A stretch of 64,000 nt of DNA from Oleispirillum sp963668495 (GTDB lineage: Bacteria; Pseudomonadota; Alphaproteobacteria; Rhodospirillales; Rhodospirillaceae): assembly GCA_963668495.1 (NCBI GenBank), contig OY764545.1:2108001-2172000 (forward strand), given 5' to 3'. A program made the position numbers and the translations under genes. A model generated the notes under the pieces. That model made no database searches. It saw only the letters and a list, made by a program, of their open reading frames with translations, and was not told the DNA's origin. Position 1 is the stretch's first letter. Every line of letters starts with the position of its first letter. Shown in pieces: positions 1-8,007 of this stretch.

Positions 1-65
1 AGAAAAAGTTTGCAATGAAACTTCGGGATGAACAACGGCATAGTTTGCTTAGGGGGAAACTGTCT

Positions 66-1070
66 ATGAAGATCTTAAAGCTTTTTGCATGTGCAGCCAT
101 GGCTGCCGTGATCGCAGTACCGGCTTTTGCTGCGGATTATAAAAAAGAATATAAGGTATCAACGGTCCTTCCAGCGCCGTTCCCGTGGGGGATCGCTGCC
201 GAAAAATGGGCCGAGTTGGTTAATGAACGCACCAATGGTCGTATCAACCTGAAGATCTATTCCGGTACACAATTGGTTTCCGGTGATCAGACCAAAGAAT
301 TTACTGCGTTGCGCCAAGGCATTATCGATATGGCCATTGGTTCGACCATCAACTGGTCTCCTCAGGTTAAGGAACTGAATATCTTTTCCATGCCTTTCCT
401 GATGCCTGATTATAAGGCCGTTGACGCGTTGACACAGGGTCCGGTTGGGGAAAAATTGTTCGAAGCCGTTGAAAGCAAAGGCGCAATTCCGCTGGCATGG
501 GCTGAAAACGGTTTCCGTCAGGTAACGAATTCCCAACGAGAAATTCGCACCCCGGCTGATTTGCACGGTCTGAAAATTCGGGTCGTTGGGTCTCCGCTGT
601 ATCAGGACATTTTCTCTGCCCTTGGTGCTAACCCGACGCAGATGAGCTGGGCCGATGCCAAGCCGGCATTGACAACCAAGGCTGTGGATGGTCAGGAAAA
701 CCCGATGACGGTTTACAAGATCGCCAAAATCCATACCGTTAATCAAATGTTCATGACCCGCTGGTCTTACGTCAATGATCCGCTGATTTTTGCGGTGAAC
801 AAGCGGGTTTGGAAATCCTTCAGCCCGGAAGATCAGAAAATTCTGAAACAGGCTGCGGTTGACGCCGGTCAAGTCGGGATTGCTGCATCACGTAACGGTG
901 ATGAAGTAGCCCTTAAGGAAATCGTCCAGCATGGTGTGAAAGTCACCGAGCTGACAGCAGATGAGCGTCAGGCTTTCGTTGATGCGACCCGCGATGTCTA
1001 CAATACGTGGGCCAAGAAAATCGGTTCTGATCTGGTCAAGATGGCTGAAGAGTCCATCGAAAAACGGTAA
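66..1070 (+). CDS. dctP: TRAP transporter solute-binding protein, DctP family
   Basis: Periplasmic binding protein that captures an organic acid and delivers it to the DctQM membrane complex (334 aa). The N-terminus is a typical Sec signal: K-rich start, hydrophobic stretch, then an AFA/AD cleavage site near residue 22. The body carries DctP-family features, including a PADLHGLKIRV segment and the conserved W/N-rich ligand region. I chose the ATG at 66 because AGGGGG lies just upstream and the signal peptide starts there; an in-frame ATG at 15 would add 17 polar residues before the signal. It is the first gene of a dctPQM operon, with only 6 bases before dctQ. The family is certain; the substrate (C4-dicarboxylate or another carboxylate) cannot be told from sequence. 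Confidence 0.93.
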   Translation: MKILKLFACAAMAAVIAVPAFAADYKKEYKVSTVLPAPFPWGIAAEKWAELVNERTNGRINLKIYSGTQLVSGDQTKEFTALRQGIIDMAIGSTINWSPQVKELNIFSMPFLMPDYKAVDALTQGPVGEKLFEAVESKGAIPLAWAENGFRQVTNSQREIRTPADLHGLKIRVVGSPLYQDIFSALGANPTQMSWADAKPALTTKAVDGQENPMTVYKIAKIHTVNQMFMTRWSYVNDPLIFAVNKRVWKSFSPEDQKILKQAAVDAGQVGIAASRNGDEVALKEIVQHGVKVTELTADERQAFVDATRDVYNTWAKKIGSDLVKMAEESIEKR

Positions 1071-1076
1071 AAGTTC

Positions 1077-1583
1077 GTGAAAGAGTCCAGTACAAATGAA
1101 CATGAAGCGTCTCCCCGGATTAGGGGGACGCTTCGCATTGATCAGGCCCTTGCTGCAGGGGCTATGGCGCTTATCTGCCTGATCAGTATCGCAAATGTAG
1201 TTGTGCGTTATACAACGGACATGAGCTTTGCCTTCACCGAAGAATTCTCGGTGTTTTTGCTTGTGTTCATGACGCTTGTCGGGTCTGCCTTGGCCTTTGC
1301 GACCAAGGGGCACTTGCGGATCGCATTTTTCGTTGATCGTATGCCAAAGAAATACCAGAAATTGGCCGAGGTTGTTTCTGTTGCATGTACTTTGGTCGTT
1401 TTTGCGCTGGTTTGTTACTACGGCGCACAATTTGCGTATGACCAATGGGATTATGAAGAAACCTCCGCCGGGCTTGGTTACCCCAGCTGGATTTATTCCA
1501 TTTGGCTGCCAATTTTGGCAGTGCTGATTATCGTCAGGGTGTTACAGCGTGCATTCTCCGACTTTGGAGGCTCGCATGATTGA
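1077..1583 (+). CDS. dctQ: TRAP transporter small membrane subunit, DctQ family
   Basis: Small four-helix membrane subunit (168 aa) of a tripartite ATP-independent periplasmic transporter. It joins the large permease DctM and helps receive the loaded DctP. Hydrophobic stretches lie roughly at residues 25-45, 55-75, 95-115 and 140-160, with the usual short polar linkers. The start is GTG at 1077, six bases after dctP stops. The 3' end overlaps the start of dctM by 8 bases, so translation is probably coupled. Sequence identity within DctQ proteins is low, and the position between dctP and dctM supports the call as much as the sequence does. Confidence 0.9.
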   Translation: MKESSTNEHEASPRIRGTLRIDQALAAGAMALICLISIANVVVRYTTDMSFAFTEEFSVFLLVFMTLVGSALAFATKGHLRIAFFVDRMPKKYQKLAEVVSVACTLVVFALVCYYGAQFAYDQWDYEETSAGLGYPSWIYSIWLPILAVLIIVRVLQRAFSDFGGSHD

Positions 1584-2877
1584 TCCCAATTTGATTTTGC
1601 TGTTTAGTTTTGCCTTGTTGCTGATTATTGGTGCCCCGATTGCTGTGGCACTATGCCTGTCGGCAGTCTTTGGCATCCTAGCCGGGCTTGATATCTATGC
1701 TTTGGCAACGGTCGGCACCAATACCTATAACGGTATTGCCAAATACCCGTTGATTGCCATTCCTCTTTTTATTCTGACAGGAATGATTTTTGAACGTTCT
1801 GGTGTCGCAGCGAAGCTTGTGACATTTGCAACCGCAGTGGTCGGCCCACGTCGAGGCGGGCTTGCGGTTGTTGCGGTGCTCGTGTGTTTGCTGATGGGTG
1901 GTATGTCCGGTTCCGGTCCCGCAGATGCTGCGGCTGTGGCGACGGTTATGATCCCCTCCATGATGAAGGCAGGGTATCCCAAATCATTTTCTGCCAGTGT
2001 GATTGCTTCATCGGCTTCAACTGCAATTCTAATTCCGCCTTCCATTGCCCTGATCATTTATTCAATCATGGTGCCGGGAATGGATTTGCGCGCACTGTTT
2101 GCGGCGGGCTTGATACCTGGGTTGATGGCAGGGCTTGCGATTATCATTCCGACAATCCTTCTAAGCCAAAAGCATGATTTTGGTGCTTTAGAGGAGCAAA
2201 AACGCCCCGAATTTTGGTCAAGTCTGAAGGGGGCTATACCCGGCCTAATGGCTCCGGTGATTATTCTGGGCGGTTTGCGTAGCGGTCTATTTACGCCGAC
2301 AGAGGCTGCTGTTGTTGCCGTGTTCTATGGCCTTTTGGTCGGGACCATGGTGTATCGCAACATGGGGTGGAAAGACATTTATCAATGTCTGGCTGATTCC
2401 GCAGAAACCTCTGCCTCGATCATGATTATTATCTCACTTGCCGGGATTTTTGCATGGGCGGGCAGCACTCTTGGTGCATTTGATGAGGCTGCATCAATTC
2501 TGTTCAACGTTTCTGATAACGGTTATGTGGTTCTGGCCTTGGTCATGATTTTGCTGCTGTTCGCAGGAATGGTGCTGGATGGTGTGTCGATTTATCTGAT
2601 TACCCTGCCATTATTGATGCCCGTCATGGAGACATTTAACTGGAACCCCACTTGGTTCGGTATCCTGATGGCAATGAACATTGCAATTGGTCAGTTTACG
2701 CCGCCGGTGGCTGTGAATCTGATGGTGACAACCAAAATCGCCGATGTCGGGATTGAGGCCACAGTGAAATGGGTGGCTTGGTTCATGCTGTCCATGGGAA
2801 CGGCCTTGGCTTTGGTCGTTATCTTCCCACAATTGACATTGTGGTTGCCGACGATGCTTGGGTATGCGACGCACTAA
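1576..2877 (+). CDS. dctM: TRAP transporter large permease, DctM family
   Basis: Large permease subunit (433 aa) that moves the substrate across the inner membrane using a sodium or proton gradient. It is hydrophobic along its whole length, with about 12 segments. It carries family-typical motifs such as the G-rich MGGMSGSGPADAAAVATVMI loop near residue 115 and FGILMAMNIAIGQFTPPVAVNL near the C-terminus. The start is ATG 1576, preceded by GGAGG at 1566-1570. An in-frame ATG at 1549 lies deeper inside dctQ and has no such site. It is the last gene of the operon and is followed by a terminator hairpin at 2903-2928. Confidence 0.94.
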   Translation: MIDPNLILLFSFALLLIIGAPIAVALCLSAVFGILAGLDIYALATVGTNTYNGIAKYPLIAIPLFILTGMIFERSGVAAKLVTFATAVVGPRRGGLAVVAVLVCLLMGGMSGSGPADAAAVATVMIPSMMKAGYPKSFSASVIASSASTAILIPPSIALIIYSIMVPGMDLRALFAAGLIPGLMAGLAIIIPTILLSQKHDFGALEEQKRPEFWSSLKGAIPGLMAPVIILGGLRSGLFTPTEAAVVAVFYGLLVGTMVYRNMGWKDIYQCLADSAETSASIMIIISLAGIFAWAGSTLGAFDEAASILFNVSDNGYVVLALVMILLLFAGMVLDGVSIYLITLPLLMPVMETFNWNPTWFGILMAMNIAIGQFTPPVAVNLMVTTKIADVGIEATVKWVAWFMLSMGTALALVVIFPQLTLWLPTMLGYATH

Positions 2878-2902
2878 ATCACGGTCTATTATTTACTTAA
2901 GA

Positions 2903-2928
2903 AGCCCCGCATCGCCGGGGCTTTTTTG
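2903..2928 (+). terminator. Rho-independent terminator of dctPQM
   Basis: The 7-bp stem AGCCCCG/CGGGGCT (2903-2909 with 2916-2922) has a 6-base loop and runs directly into a run of seven T residues. It lies 25 bases after the dctM stop codon, ending the TRAP operon. Confidence 0.88.
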
Positions 2929-3046
2929 TTGGATTTCCGTGAAATGGCTCTCAGTATCGGGGTGCGTTCCCTATTATTTCGCCATTCTGTCCCCACCTAT
3001 TATTGGATGGCAGCGTGTTGGATTTGAATGAAAAATGAGGGCAGGT

Positions 3047-3964
3047 ATGGTCGAAACGTTCACTGATCCATATACAACAGCCGATGGCGCAAACAGGGCT
3101 GTGGTTCCGTTTTTAGGTCTGAAAACTTTGTGGATGAATACCGGAACGTTGTGCAATCTTTCTTGCCGAAATTGTTATATCGAATCTTCCCCCTTGAATG
3201 ATCGGCTGGCGTATATCTCCCGTAGTGGGGCTTATCAGTTTTTGAAAGAGGCAGGCGCCCATGGATCTGTAACCGAGATAGGGTTTACGGGTGGCGAACC
3301 ATTCATGAACCCGGATTTTTTGGGCATTGTCGAAGACGCGCTAAAGTTCGGATTTAACGTATTGATCCTGACGAACGCCATGCGACCTATGCAGCGTTTG
3401 CATAGACAATTTCATGAGTTGCTACGTCACTACCCAGACCGCATCGCGGTTCGGGTGTCGTTGGACCATTACTCGGCAGAAAAACATGACGAGGTCAGAG
3501 GCCCAAAATCTTGGGATATCACATGGGAAGGCCTGAAATGGTTGCAGTCTGTTGGGGCTGATGTCTCGGTGGCTGGGCGATTGATGTGGGACGAAGACGA
3601 AGAACGCCTGAGGCAGCAGTATCAAGCGTTGTTCAACTCCAATGGATTGATTGTGGATGCACTTGACCCGGCGCGGCTGGTTTTGTTTCCGGAAATGGAT
3701 ATGGGCGCAGATGTGCCGGAAATTACGGAGCAGTGCTGGGGCATTCTTGGCAAAACGCCGGATAGCGTGATGTGTGCCTCCGCACGTATGGTTGTGCAGC
3801 GGAAAGGGGCGGCATCCCCCACAGTCGTGGCCTGTACGCTTATTCCCTATGACACGCGGTTTGAACTTGGTGAAACTTTGGCAGAGAGCTTTCAACCGGT
3901 TCCCCTGAATCACAAACATTGCGCCAAATTCTGTGTGTTGGGTGGGGCTTCGTGTAGCCAATGA
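3047..3964 (+). CDS. Radical SAM protein with SPASM-like C-terminus
   Basis: 305 aa. Residues 36-43 hold the radical SAM cluster motif CNLSCRNC (CxxxCxxC), and GGEP at 82-85 is the SAM-contacting motif. The C-terminal third has Cys243, Cys263, Cys292, Cys296 and Cys303 in a spacing that resembles a SPASM/twitch auxiliary iron-sulfur site. The protein should therefore cleave SAM reductively and could modify a peptide or small molecule, but the substrate is unknown. The start at 3047 has GAGG at 3037-3040; the in-frame ATG at 3035 has none. It heads a tightly packed six-gene cluster with a flavin disulfide reductase, a TVP38-type protein and two transferases. Such sets are known around rSAM/selenodomain (ArsS-type) genes, but this radical SAM protein does not look like ArsS. 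The family is secure; the function is not. Confidence 0.85.
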   Translation: MVETFTDPYTTADGANRAVVPFLGLKTLWMNTGTLCNLSCRNCYIESSPLNDRLAYISRSGAYQFLKEAGAHGSVTEIGFTGGEPFMNPDFLGIVEDALKFGFNVLILTNAMRPMQRLHRQFHELLRHYPDRIAVRVSLDHYSAEKHDEVRGPKSWDITWEGLKWLQSVGADVSVAGRLMWDEDEERLRQQYQALFNSNGLIVDALDPARLVLFPEMDMGADVPEITEQCWGILGKTPDSVMCASARMVVQRKGAASPTVVACTLIPYDTRFELGETLAESFQPVPLNHKHCAKFCVLGGASCSQ

Positions 3965-3979
3965 TGACGGGAGGCAATG

Positions 3980-5413
3980 ATGGGCAATCTACAGGACAAG
4001 AATTCGCTGAAAGTTGACCTATGTGTTTTGGGGGCGGGTTCTGCCGGATTGTCGGTCGCGGCGGGCGCGGTGCAGATGGGAGCCAGCGTCGCCCTCATTG
4101 AAGGCGGTCAAATGGGAGGGGACTGCCTGAATACAGGATGCGTGCCTTCCAAATCATTGCTGAGTGCGGCGCATGCTGTCCATCATGTTCGCAGCCTCCG
4201 TCGATTTGGGGTTAAGGCTCATGTGGAACCCGTTGATTTTCAAAATATTTATGATCACGTCCACAATACAATTGCCCAAATTGCGCCGCATGATTCTCAG
4301 GAAAGATTTGAACAGCTTGGCTGCCATGTCATTCGCCACAATGGCAGGTTTCTGGATGAGAAGACCGTGTTGGCAGGAGGCATTCATATTCGGGCACGAC
4401 GGTTCGTTGTTGCCACAGGTAGTCGGCCCGCACTTCCACCACTTCCCGGTTTGACAGATGGTCCGTTTCTGACCAATGAGACGGTTTTTGAACTCACTAC
4501 ACTGCCGGATCATGTGTTGGTGCTCGGCGGCGGCCCGATTGGAGCTGAACTGTCACAGGCATTTTGTCGCCTTGGTGCCAAAGTTACGATGTTGGTGCGG
4601 TCCCGGTTGCTGCCGAAGGATGACCCGGATGCGGTTCGTATAGTTCACGATACCCTCGTCAATGATGGAATTACCGTGATGGAAAATTGTCCGGTTTCAC
4701 GGGTTCACCATCTGGATGGCAAGGTGTCGGTTGAGCTTCAAAATGGTGATCTTATCCATGGCTCTCACCTGCTGGTGGCGACTGGACGGCAGGCCAATAT
4801 TGAAAGCCTTGATCTTCACCTTGCCGGAATTGAAACCACGGGCAAAGGCATTCAGGTAGACGCGCGCCTGCGGACCAGTAATCCGCGGGTATTTGCCGCC
4901 GGAGATGTTATCGGCGGGCCGCAATTTACCCACTGGGCCGGGTATCATGCCGGAATTATCATTCGCAATGCCTTATTCCGGCTTCCGGCAAAGGTCAGTA
5001 CGGCGGCTTTGCCCCGTGTCACCTACACAGAGCCAGAACTAGCACAGGTTGGACTAACAGAAACAGACGCCAAAGCCCTACATGGCGACAAGCTGATCGT
5101 CCTGCATAGCCCATTTGCCGATAATGATCGTGCCAAAGCAGAGGCCAACACCACAGGATTTGCAAAAGTCATGGTGACACCAAAGGGTCGCATTATCGGG
5201 GCAACACTGGTCGGGGCGCAGGCCGGAGATCTCTGTCAAATCTGGGGGCTTGCCATATCCTCTGGGCAAAAAATCGGAGCCATCGCCGGGATGATCGCAC
5301 CGTATCCGACACGGGGGGAAGTTAACAAACGTGTGGCGGGCGGGTTCTATACACCGAAATTGTTCAGCAAAACGACCAAATGGCTGGTCAAGGCTTTGAG
5401 CTGGCTGGGATAG
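3980..5413 (+). CDS. FAD-dependent pyridine nucleotide-disulfide oxidoreductase
   Basis: 477 aa, same fold as dihydrolipoamide dehydrogenase, glutathione reductase and mercuric reductase. The FAD site GAGSAG is near residue 18, the redox-active pair is Cys49 and Cys54 (CLNTGC), a second Rossmann motif GGGPIGAEL is near 180, and the FAD-phosphate motif (A)AGDVIGG is near 310. The C-terminal dimer domain reads APYPTRGE where classical family members have the catalytic HPT..E. The general-base His is therefore missing, and a simple dihydrolipoamide or glutathione reductase role is unlikely. There is no N-terminal HMA domain or C-terminal Cys pair as in MerA. The start at 3980 is 5 bases after GGAGG; the overlapping ATG at 3977 would be only 2 bases after it. 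It probably works with the radical SAM gene and TVP38 gene beside it. Confidence 0.85.
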   Translation: MGNLQDKNSLKVDLCVLGAGSAGLSVAAGAVQMGASVALIEGGQMGGDCLNTGCVPSKSLLSAAHAVHHVRSLRRFGVKAHVEPVDFQNIYDHVHNTIAQIAPHDSQERFEQLGCHVIRHNGRFLDEKTVLAGGIHIRARRFVVATGSRPALPPLPGLTDGPFLTNETVFELTTLPDHVLVLGGGPIGAELSQAFCRLGAKVTMLVRSRLLPKDDPDAVRIVHDTLVNDGITVMENCPVSRVHHLDGKVSVELQNGDLIHGSHLLVATGRQANIESLDLHLAGIETTGKGIQVDARLRTSNPRVFAAGDVIGGPQFTHWAGYHAGIIIRNALFRLPAKVSTAALPRVTYTEPELAQVGLTETDAKALHGDKLIVLHSPFADNDRAKAEANTTGFAKVMVTPKGRIIGATLVGAQAGDLCQIWGLAISSGQKIGAIAGMIAPYPTRGEVNKRVAGGFYTPKLFSKTTKWLVKALSWLG

Positions 5414-5426
5414 GGAAGGGGCAAGT

Positions 5427-6119
5427 ATGCAAAACCTGCGACGTTTTCTTCCGGTCCTTGTCCTTTTGCTTCTGGCGGCGGCTGCCTATGGCATGGGTTG
5501 GCATGCGTATTTGAGCTTCGATGCCTTGCAAAGACATCGGGCACTTCTGCAAGGGTTCGTTTCAGACCATTTTGTTCTGGCGGCTTTGACGTTTGTCGCC
5601 GTGTATGCCGGTACGGTTGCGGTTTCAATTCCCGGTGCCAGCGTTTTGACTGTCGCCGGAGGCTTCCTGTTCGGGGTTATGGTTGGCGGCAGTTTAGTGG
5701 TGCTGGCAGCAACGATTGGCGCATCGGTAATTTTTATGGTTGCTCGTCATGTCGCAGGCAATGCTATCCGGCGTAAGGCAGGGCCATTCCTTCAGAAAAT
5801 GGAGGAAGGCTTCCGTAAAGACGCAATCAGTTATCTTTTGTTCCTGCGTCTGGTTCCTGTTTTCCCGTTCTGGGTCGTTAATCTGGTGCCGGGTATCGCA
5901 GGTGTCCCGCTTAGAGTTTTCGTTATGACAACGGCAATTGGTATTATCCCCGGAACTTTCGTTTACGCGGCCTTTGGTGCCGGGTTAGGGCAGGTCTTCG
6001 AACGTGGCGAAGGTGTCAGTTTGCAGGGCGTTCTCAGCCCGACTCTAATTGCGGCATTCGTTGGTCTTGGCCTTCTGGCATTGTTGCCGATTGTCATAAA
6101 GCGATGGCGGCAACCATGA
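5427..6119 (+). CDS. TVP38/TMEM64 (DedA-like) membrane protein
   Basis: 230-aa inner-membrane protein of the TVP38/TMEM64 (SNARE-associated/VTT) family. It has an N-terminal transmembrane segment, then the VTT core with the G-rich SIPGASVLTVAGGFLFG stretch near residue 72. The conserved FLRLVPVFPFWVVNLVPG stretch follows near residue 142, with further helices to the C-terminus. VTT proteins include lipid scramblases and the DedA transporters. In bacteria this subfamily often sits next to flavin disulfide reductases, as here (13 bases downstream). The gene overlaps the next one by 4 bases (ATGA). The transported substrate is unknown. Confidence 0.85.
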   Translation: MQNLRRFLPVLVLLLLAAAAYGMGWHAYLSFDALQRHRALLQGFVSDHFVLAALTFVAVYAGTVAVSIPGASVLTVAGGFLFGVMVGGSLVVLAATIGASVIFMVARHVAGNAIRRKAGPFLQKMEEGFRKDAISYLLFLRLVPVFPFWVVNLVPGIAGVPLRVFVMTTAIGIIPGTFVYAAFGAGLGQVFERGEGVSLQGVLSPTLIAAFVGLGLLALLPIVIKRWRQP

Positions 6120-6796
6120 AGTTGACGGTGGTTATCCCAACCCTGAATGCGGCTGAAACATTGGCTGTGACTTTGTCCTGTTTTGATAATCAGGCTGTGG
6201 ATGTCGTGGTGGTGGACGGAGGATCAAACGATGACACCATCACCATTGCCGCGGCTCATGGGGCAAAGGTCATGCAGACTTCCCGTGGTCGGGGGCTTCA
6301 ACTTGCCTGCGGTGCTTGTGCCAATGTTGACGAGCATGGATGGTATCTTTTCCTGCATGCGGATACGGTATTGTCCCCAGACTGGGTGCAACATGTTCAG
6401 AAGTTTGTGGCTGATCCTGTTTGTGCAGACAAAGCAGCAGTGTTTCGATTCTCACTTGATCATGCGGCATGGCAGGCACGATTGCTGGAAAAGCTGGTGG
6501 ATTGGCGCAGCCGCTGGTTCGGCCTACCGTACGGGGATCAGGGGCTGCTCATCTCTCGTGCTTTGTATCTTGAGCTTGGTGGTTTCACGCCCATACCACT
6601 GATGGATGACGTGGATATCATTCGTCGGATCGGCATGCGTCGTCTGCGGCATTTGCCATGTTCTGCCGTTACTTCCGCCGTGCGCTGGGTAAAAGGCGGC
6701 TGGTGGTTACGATCCTTGCGAAATCTGGCGTGCCTGTGCCTATACAGTATGGGAGTGTCAGCCCATACTGTGCAGCGTTTGTATCGGGGGGGCTGA
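6116..6796 (+). CDS. Family 2 glycosyltransferase, TIGR04283-like
   Basis: 226-aa soluble GT-A fold glycosyltransferase. The N-terminal VVIPTLNAAETL and VVDGGSNDDT motifs bind the nucleotide sugar. LHADT near residue 80 is the metal-binding acidic motif, and PLMDDVDI near 163 is the usual late acidic motif. Size and motifs match the group called rSAM/selenodomain-associated transferase 2. The start is the ATG at 6116, which overlaps the previous stop (ATGA); an in-frame ATG at 6104 is possible. The stop overlaps the next start by one base (TGATG). The acceptor and product are unknown; arsenosugar synthesis is known in related clusters but not shown here. Confidence 0.82.
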   Translation: MKLTVVIPTLNAAETLAVTLSCFDNQAVDVVVVDGGSNDDTITIAAAHGAKVMQTSRGRGLQLACGACANVDEHGWYLFLHADTVLSPDWVQHVQKFVADPVCADKAAVFRFSLDHAAWQARLLEKLVDWRSRWFGLPYGDQGLLISRALYLELGGFTPIPLMDDVDIIRRIGMRRLRHLPCSAVTSAVRWVKGGWWLRSLRNLACLCLYSMGVSAHTVQRLYRGG

Positions 6797-7386
6797 TGCA
6801 CAACCATCTGATTATCTTTGCACGGGTGCCCCGGTTTGGTGTCGGCAAAAAGCGATTGGCAAATGAAGTCGGGCCGTTAACGGCACTCAAATTTCAGAGG
6901 GAAAACCTATCATCTTTGCTGCGGCGTGTCGGTAAAGACCCGCGCTGGATCACATGGTTGGCCCTCACGCCGAGGGCAGGGGAATACACGCCACCAATCC
7001 CGGTTAGGAAGTTGGCGCAGCCCAAGGGGAACTTGGGGCAGCGGATGGGGGCAATCATGCGCCACATGCCCCCCGGTCCAGCCTTAGTCATTGGCAATGA
7101 TATTCCGGGTATTTTATGCCAAGATGTTCACCAGGCTTTTCAGATGCTGCGAACGCATGATGCGGTTTTGGGCCCGGCGCCGGATGGAGGATATTGGGCC
7201 ATTGGATTACGACGACGGTACCATTTCGTCGATCCGTTCGCCAATGTTCGCTGGTCTACGGAATTCGCCTTGGATGATACGTTAAAGAATATGCAGGGGC
7301 TTAGGGTCGGGTATCTGCGCCCTTTACGAGATGTGGATACGGCGACGGATTTAATACTCACAGGCTATAGGAGAGGTCGGTCATGA
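6796..7386 (+). CDS. DUF2064 / TIGR04282 nucleotidyltransferase-like transferase
   Basis: 196 aa, GT-A/nucleotidyltransferase-like fold. Family landmarks are FARVPRFGVGKKRLA at the N-terminus, GNLGQRM near residue 76, GNDIP near 99 (usually GSD.P), and GPAPDGGYWAIGL near 128. This family is named rSAM/selenodomain-associated transferase 1 and normally accompanies the family 2 transferase encoded just upstream. The ATG overlaps the previous stop by one base, and the stop overlaps the next gene by 4 bases, so all three are probably translated as a unit. The reaction has not been established for this subgroup as far as I know. Confidence 0.8.
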   Translation: MHNHLIIFARVPRFGVGKKRLANEVGPLTALKFQRENLSSLLRRVGKDPRWITWLALTPRAGEYTPPIPVRKLAQPKGNLGQRMGAIMRHMPPGPALVIGNDIPGILCQDVHQAFQMLRTHDAVLGPAPDGGYWAIGLRRRYHFVDPFANVRWSTEFALDDTLKNMQGLRVGYLRPLRDVDTATDLILTGYRRGRS

Positions 7387-7937
7387 TGATATCAGCCAAA
7401 CCCATGTCAGAGTACCCTTGGTTTGTACGTTTACTCTTTCGCAAACAGAAAAAGACCTATGGCAAAATTCTGGAACCCGGGTTGTTATGGGGGCGGACAC
7501 CATGGGTGTTTTCTGCCTTGGCCCTGTTGTATGGGGCACTGAACCGAAAATCCTCACCATTAAAGCCTGCCTTGCGGTCGATGGTTACGGTGCGGGTCTC
7601 ACAGATCAATCATTGCGCCTTTTGCGTGGATATCAATTCCGCGACCTTACTGAAGCGCGGGGTTTCCCCTGCCATTGTTATGGCGGTACAGGACTGGAAA
7701 ACCAGTGATTTATTTACCGGGACCGAGCGGTTGGCTCTGGAATATGCGGAGGCAATGACCATCACGGAACCGGGTGTCAGCGATGAGTTGCGGGAGCGAC
7801 TGAAAGAAGAGTTCTCAGAAGATGAAATCGTTGAGCTGACCAGCCTGATAGCATTTCAGAATATGTCTTCGAAATTCAATGCGGCACTGGATGTTCCGCC
7901 GCAGGGCTTTTGCAGCTATCCACCTGCAAAACCGTGA
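7383..7937 (+). CDS. AhpD-like carboxymuconolactone decarboxylase family protein
   Basis: 184-aa alpha-helical protein of the AhpD/CMD superfamily. The active-site-like motif is CAFC (CxxC) in NHCAFCVDIN at about residues 77-86. The His that follows the CxxC in classical AhpD is Asn here, as in several peroxidase-related subgroups. It may reduce a peroxide or act in redox cycling. Its position at the end of the cluster suggests it serves the radical SAM/disulfide reductase pair. GGAGAGG at 7372-7378 precedes the ATG at 7383, which overlaps the previous stop (ATGA). The family is clear, the substrate unknown. Confidence 0.82.
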   Translation: MMISAKPMSEYPWFVRLLFRKQKKTYGKILEPGLLWGRTPWVFSALALLYGALNRKSSPLKPALRSMVTVRVSQINHCAFCVDINSATLLKRGVSPAIVMAVQDWKTSDLFTGTERLALEYAEAMTITEPGVSDELRERLKEEFSEDEIVELTSLIAFQNMSSKFNAALDVPPQGFCSYPPAKP

Positions 7938-8007
7938 TGAGAGTGGAAAATACGAAACAAACCTGATAGGGTGCGCGCGTTTTCCTTCCTCAATAGAGAA
8001 TTGACTT

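Noticed and set aside
3047..3964. Assignment of the radical SAM gene as arsS
   Set aside because: The cluster motif context and the C-terminal Cys pattern differ from ArsS, and no arsenic methylase is nearby.
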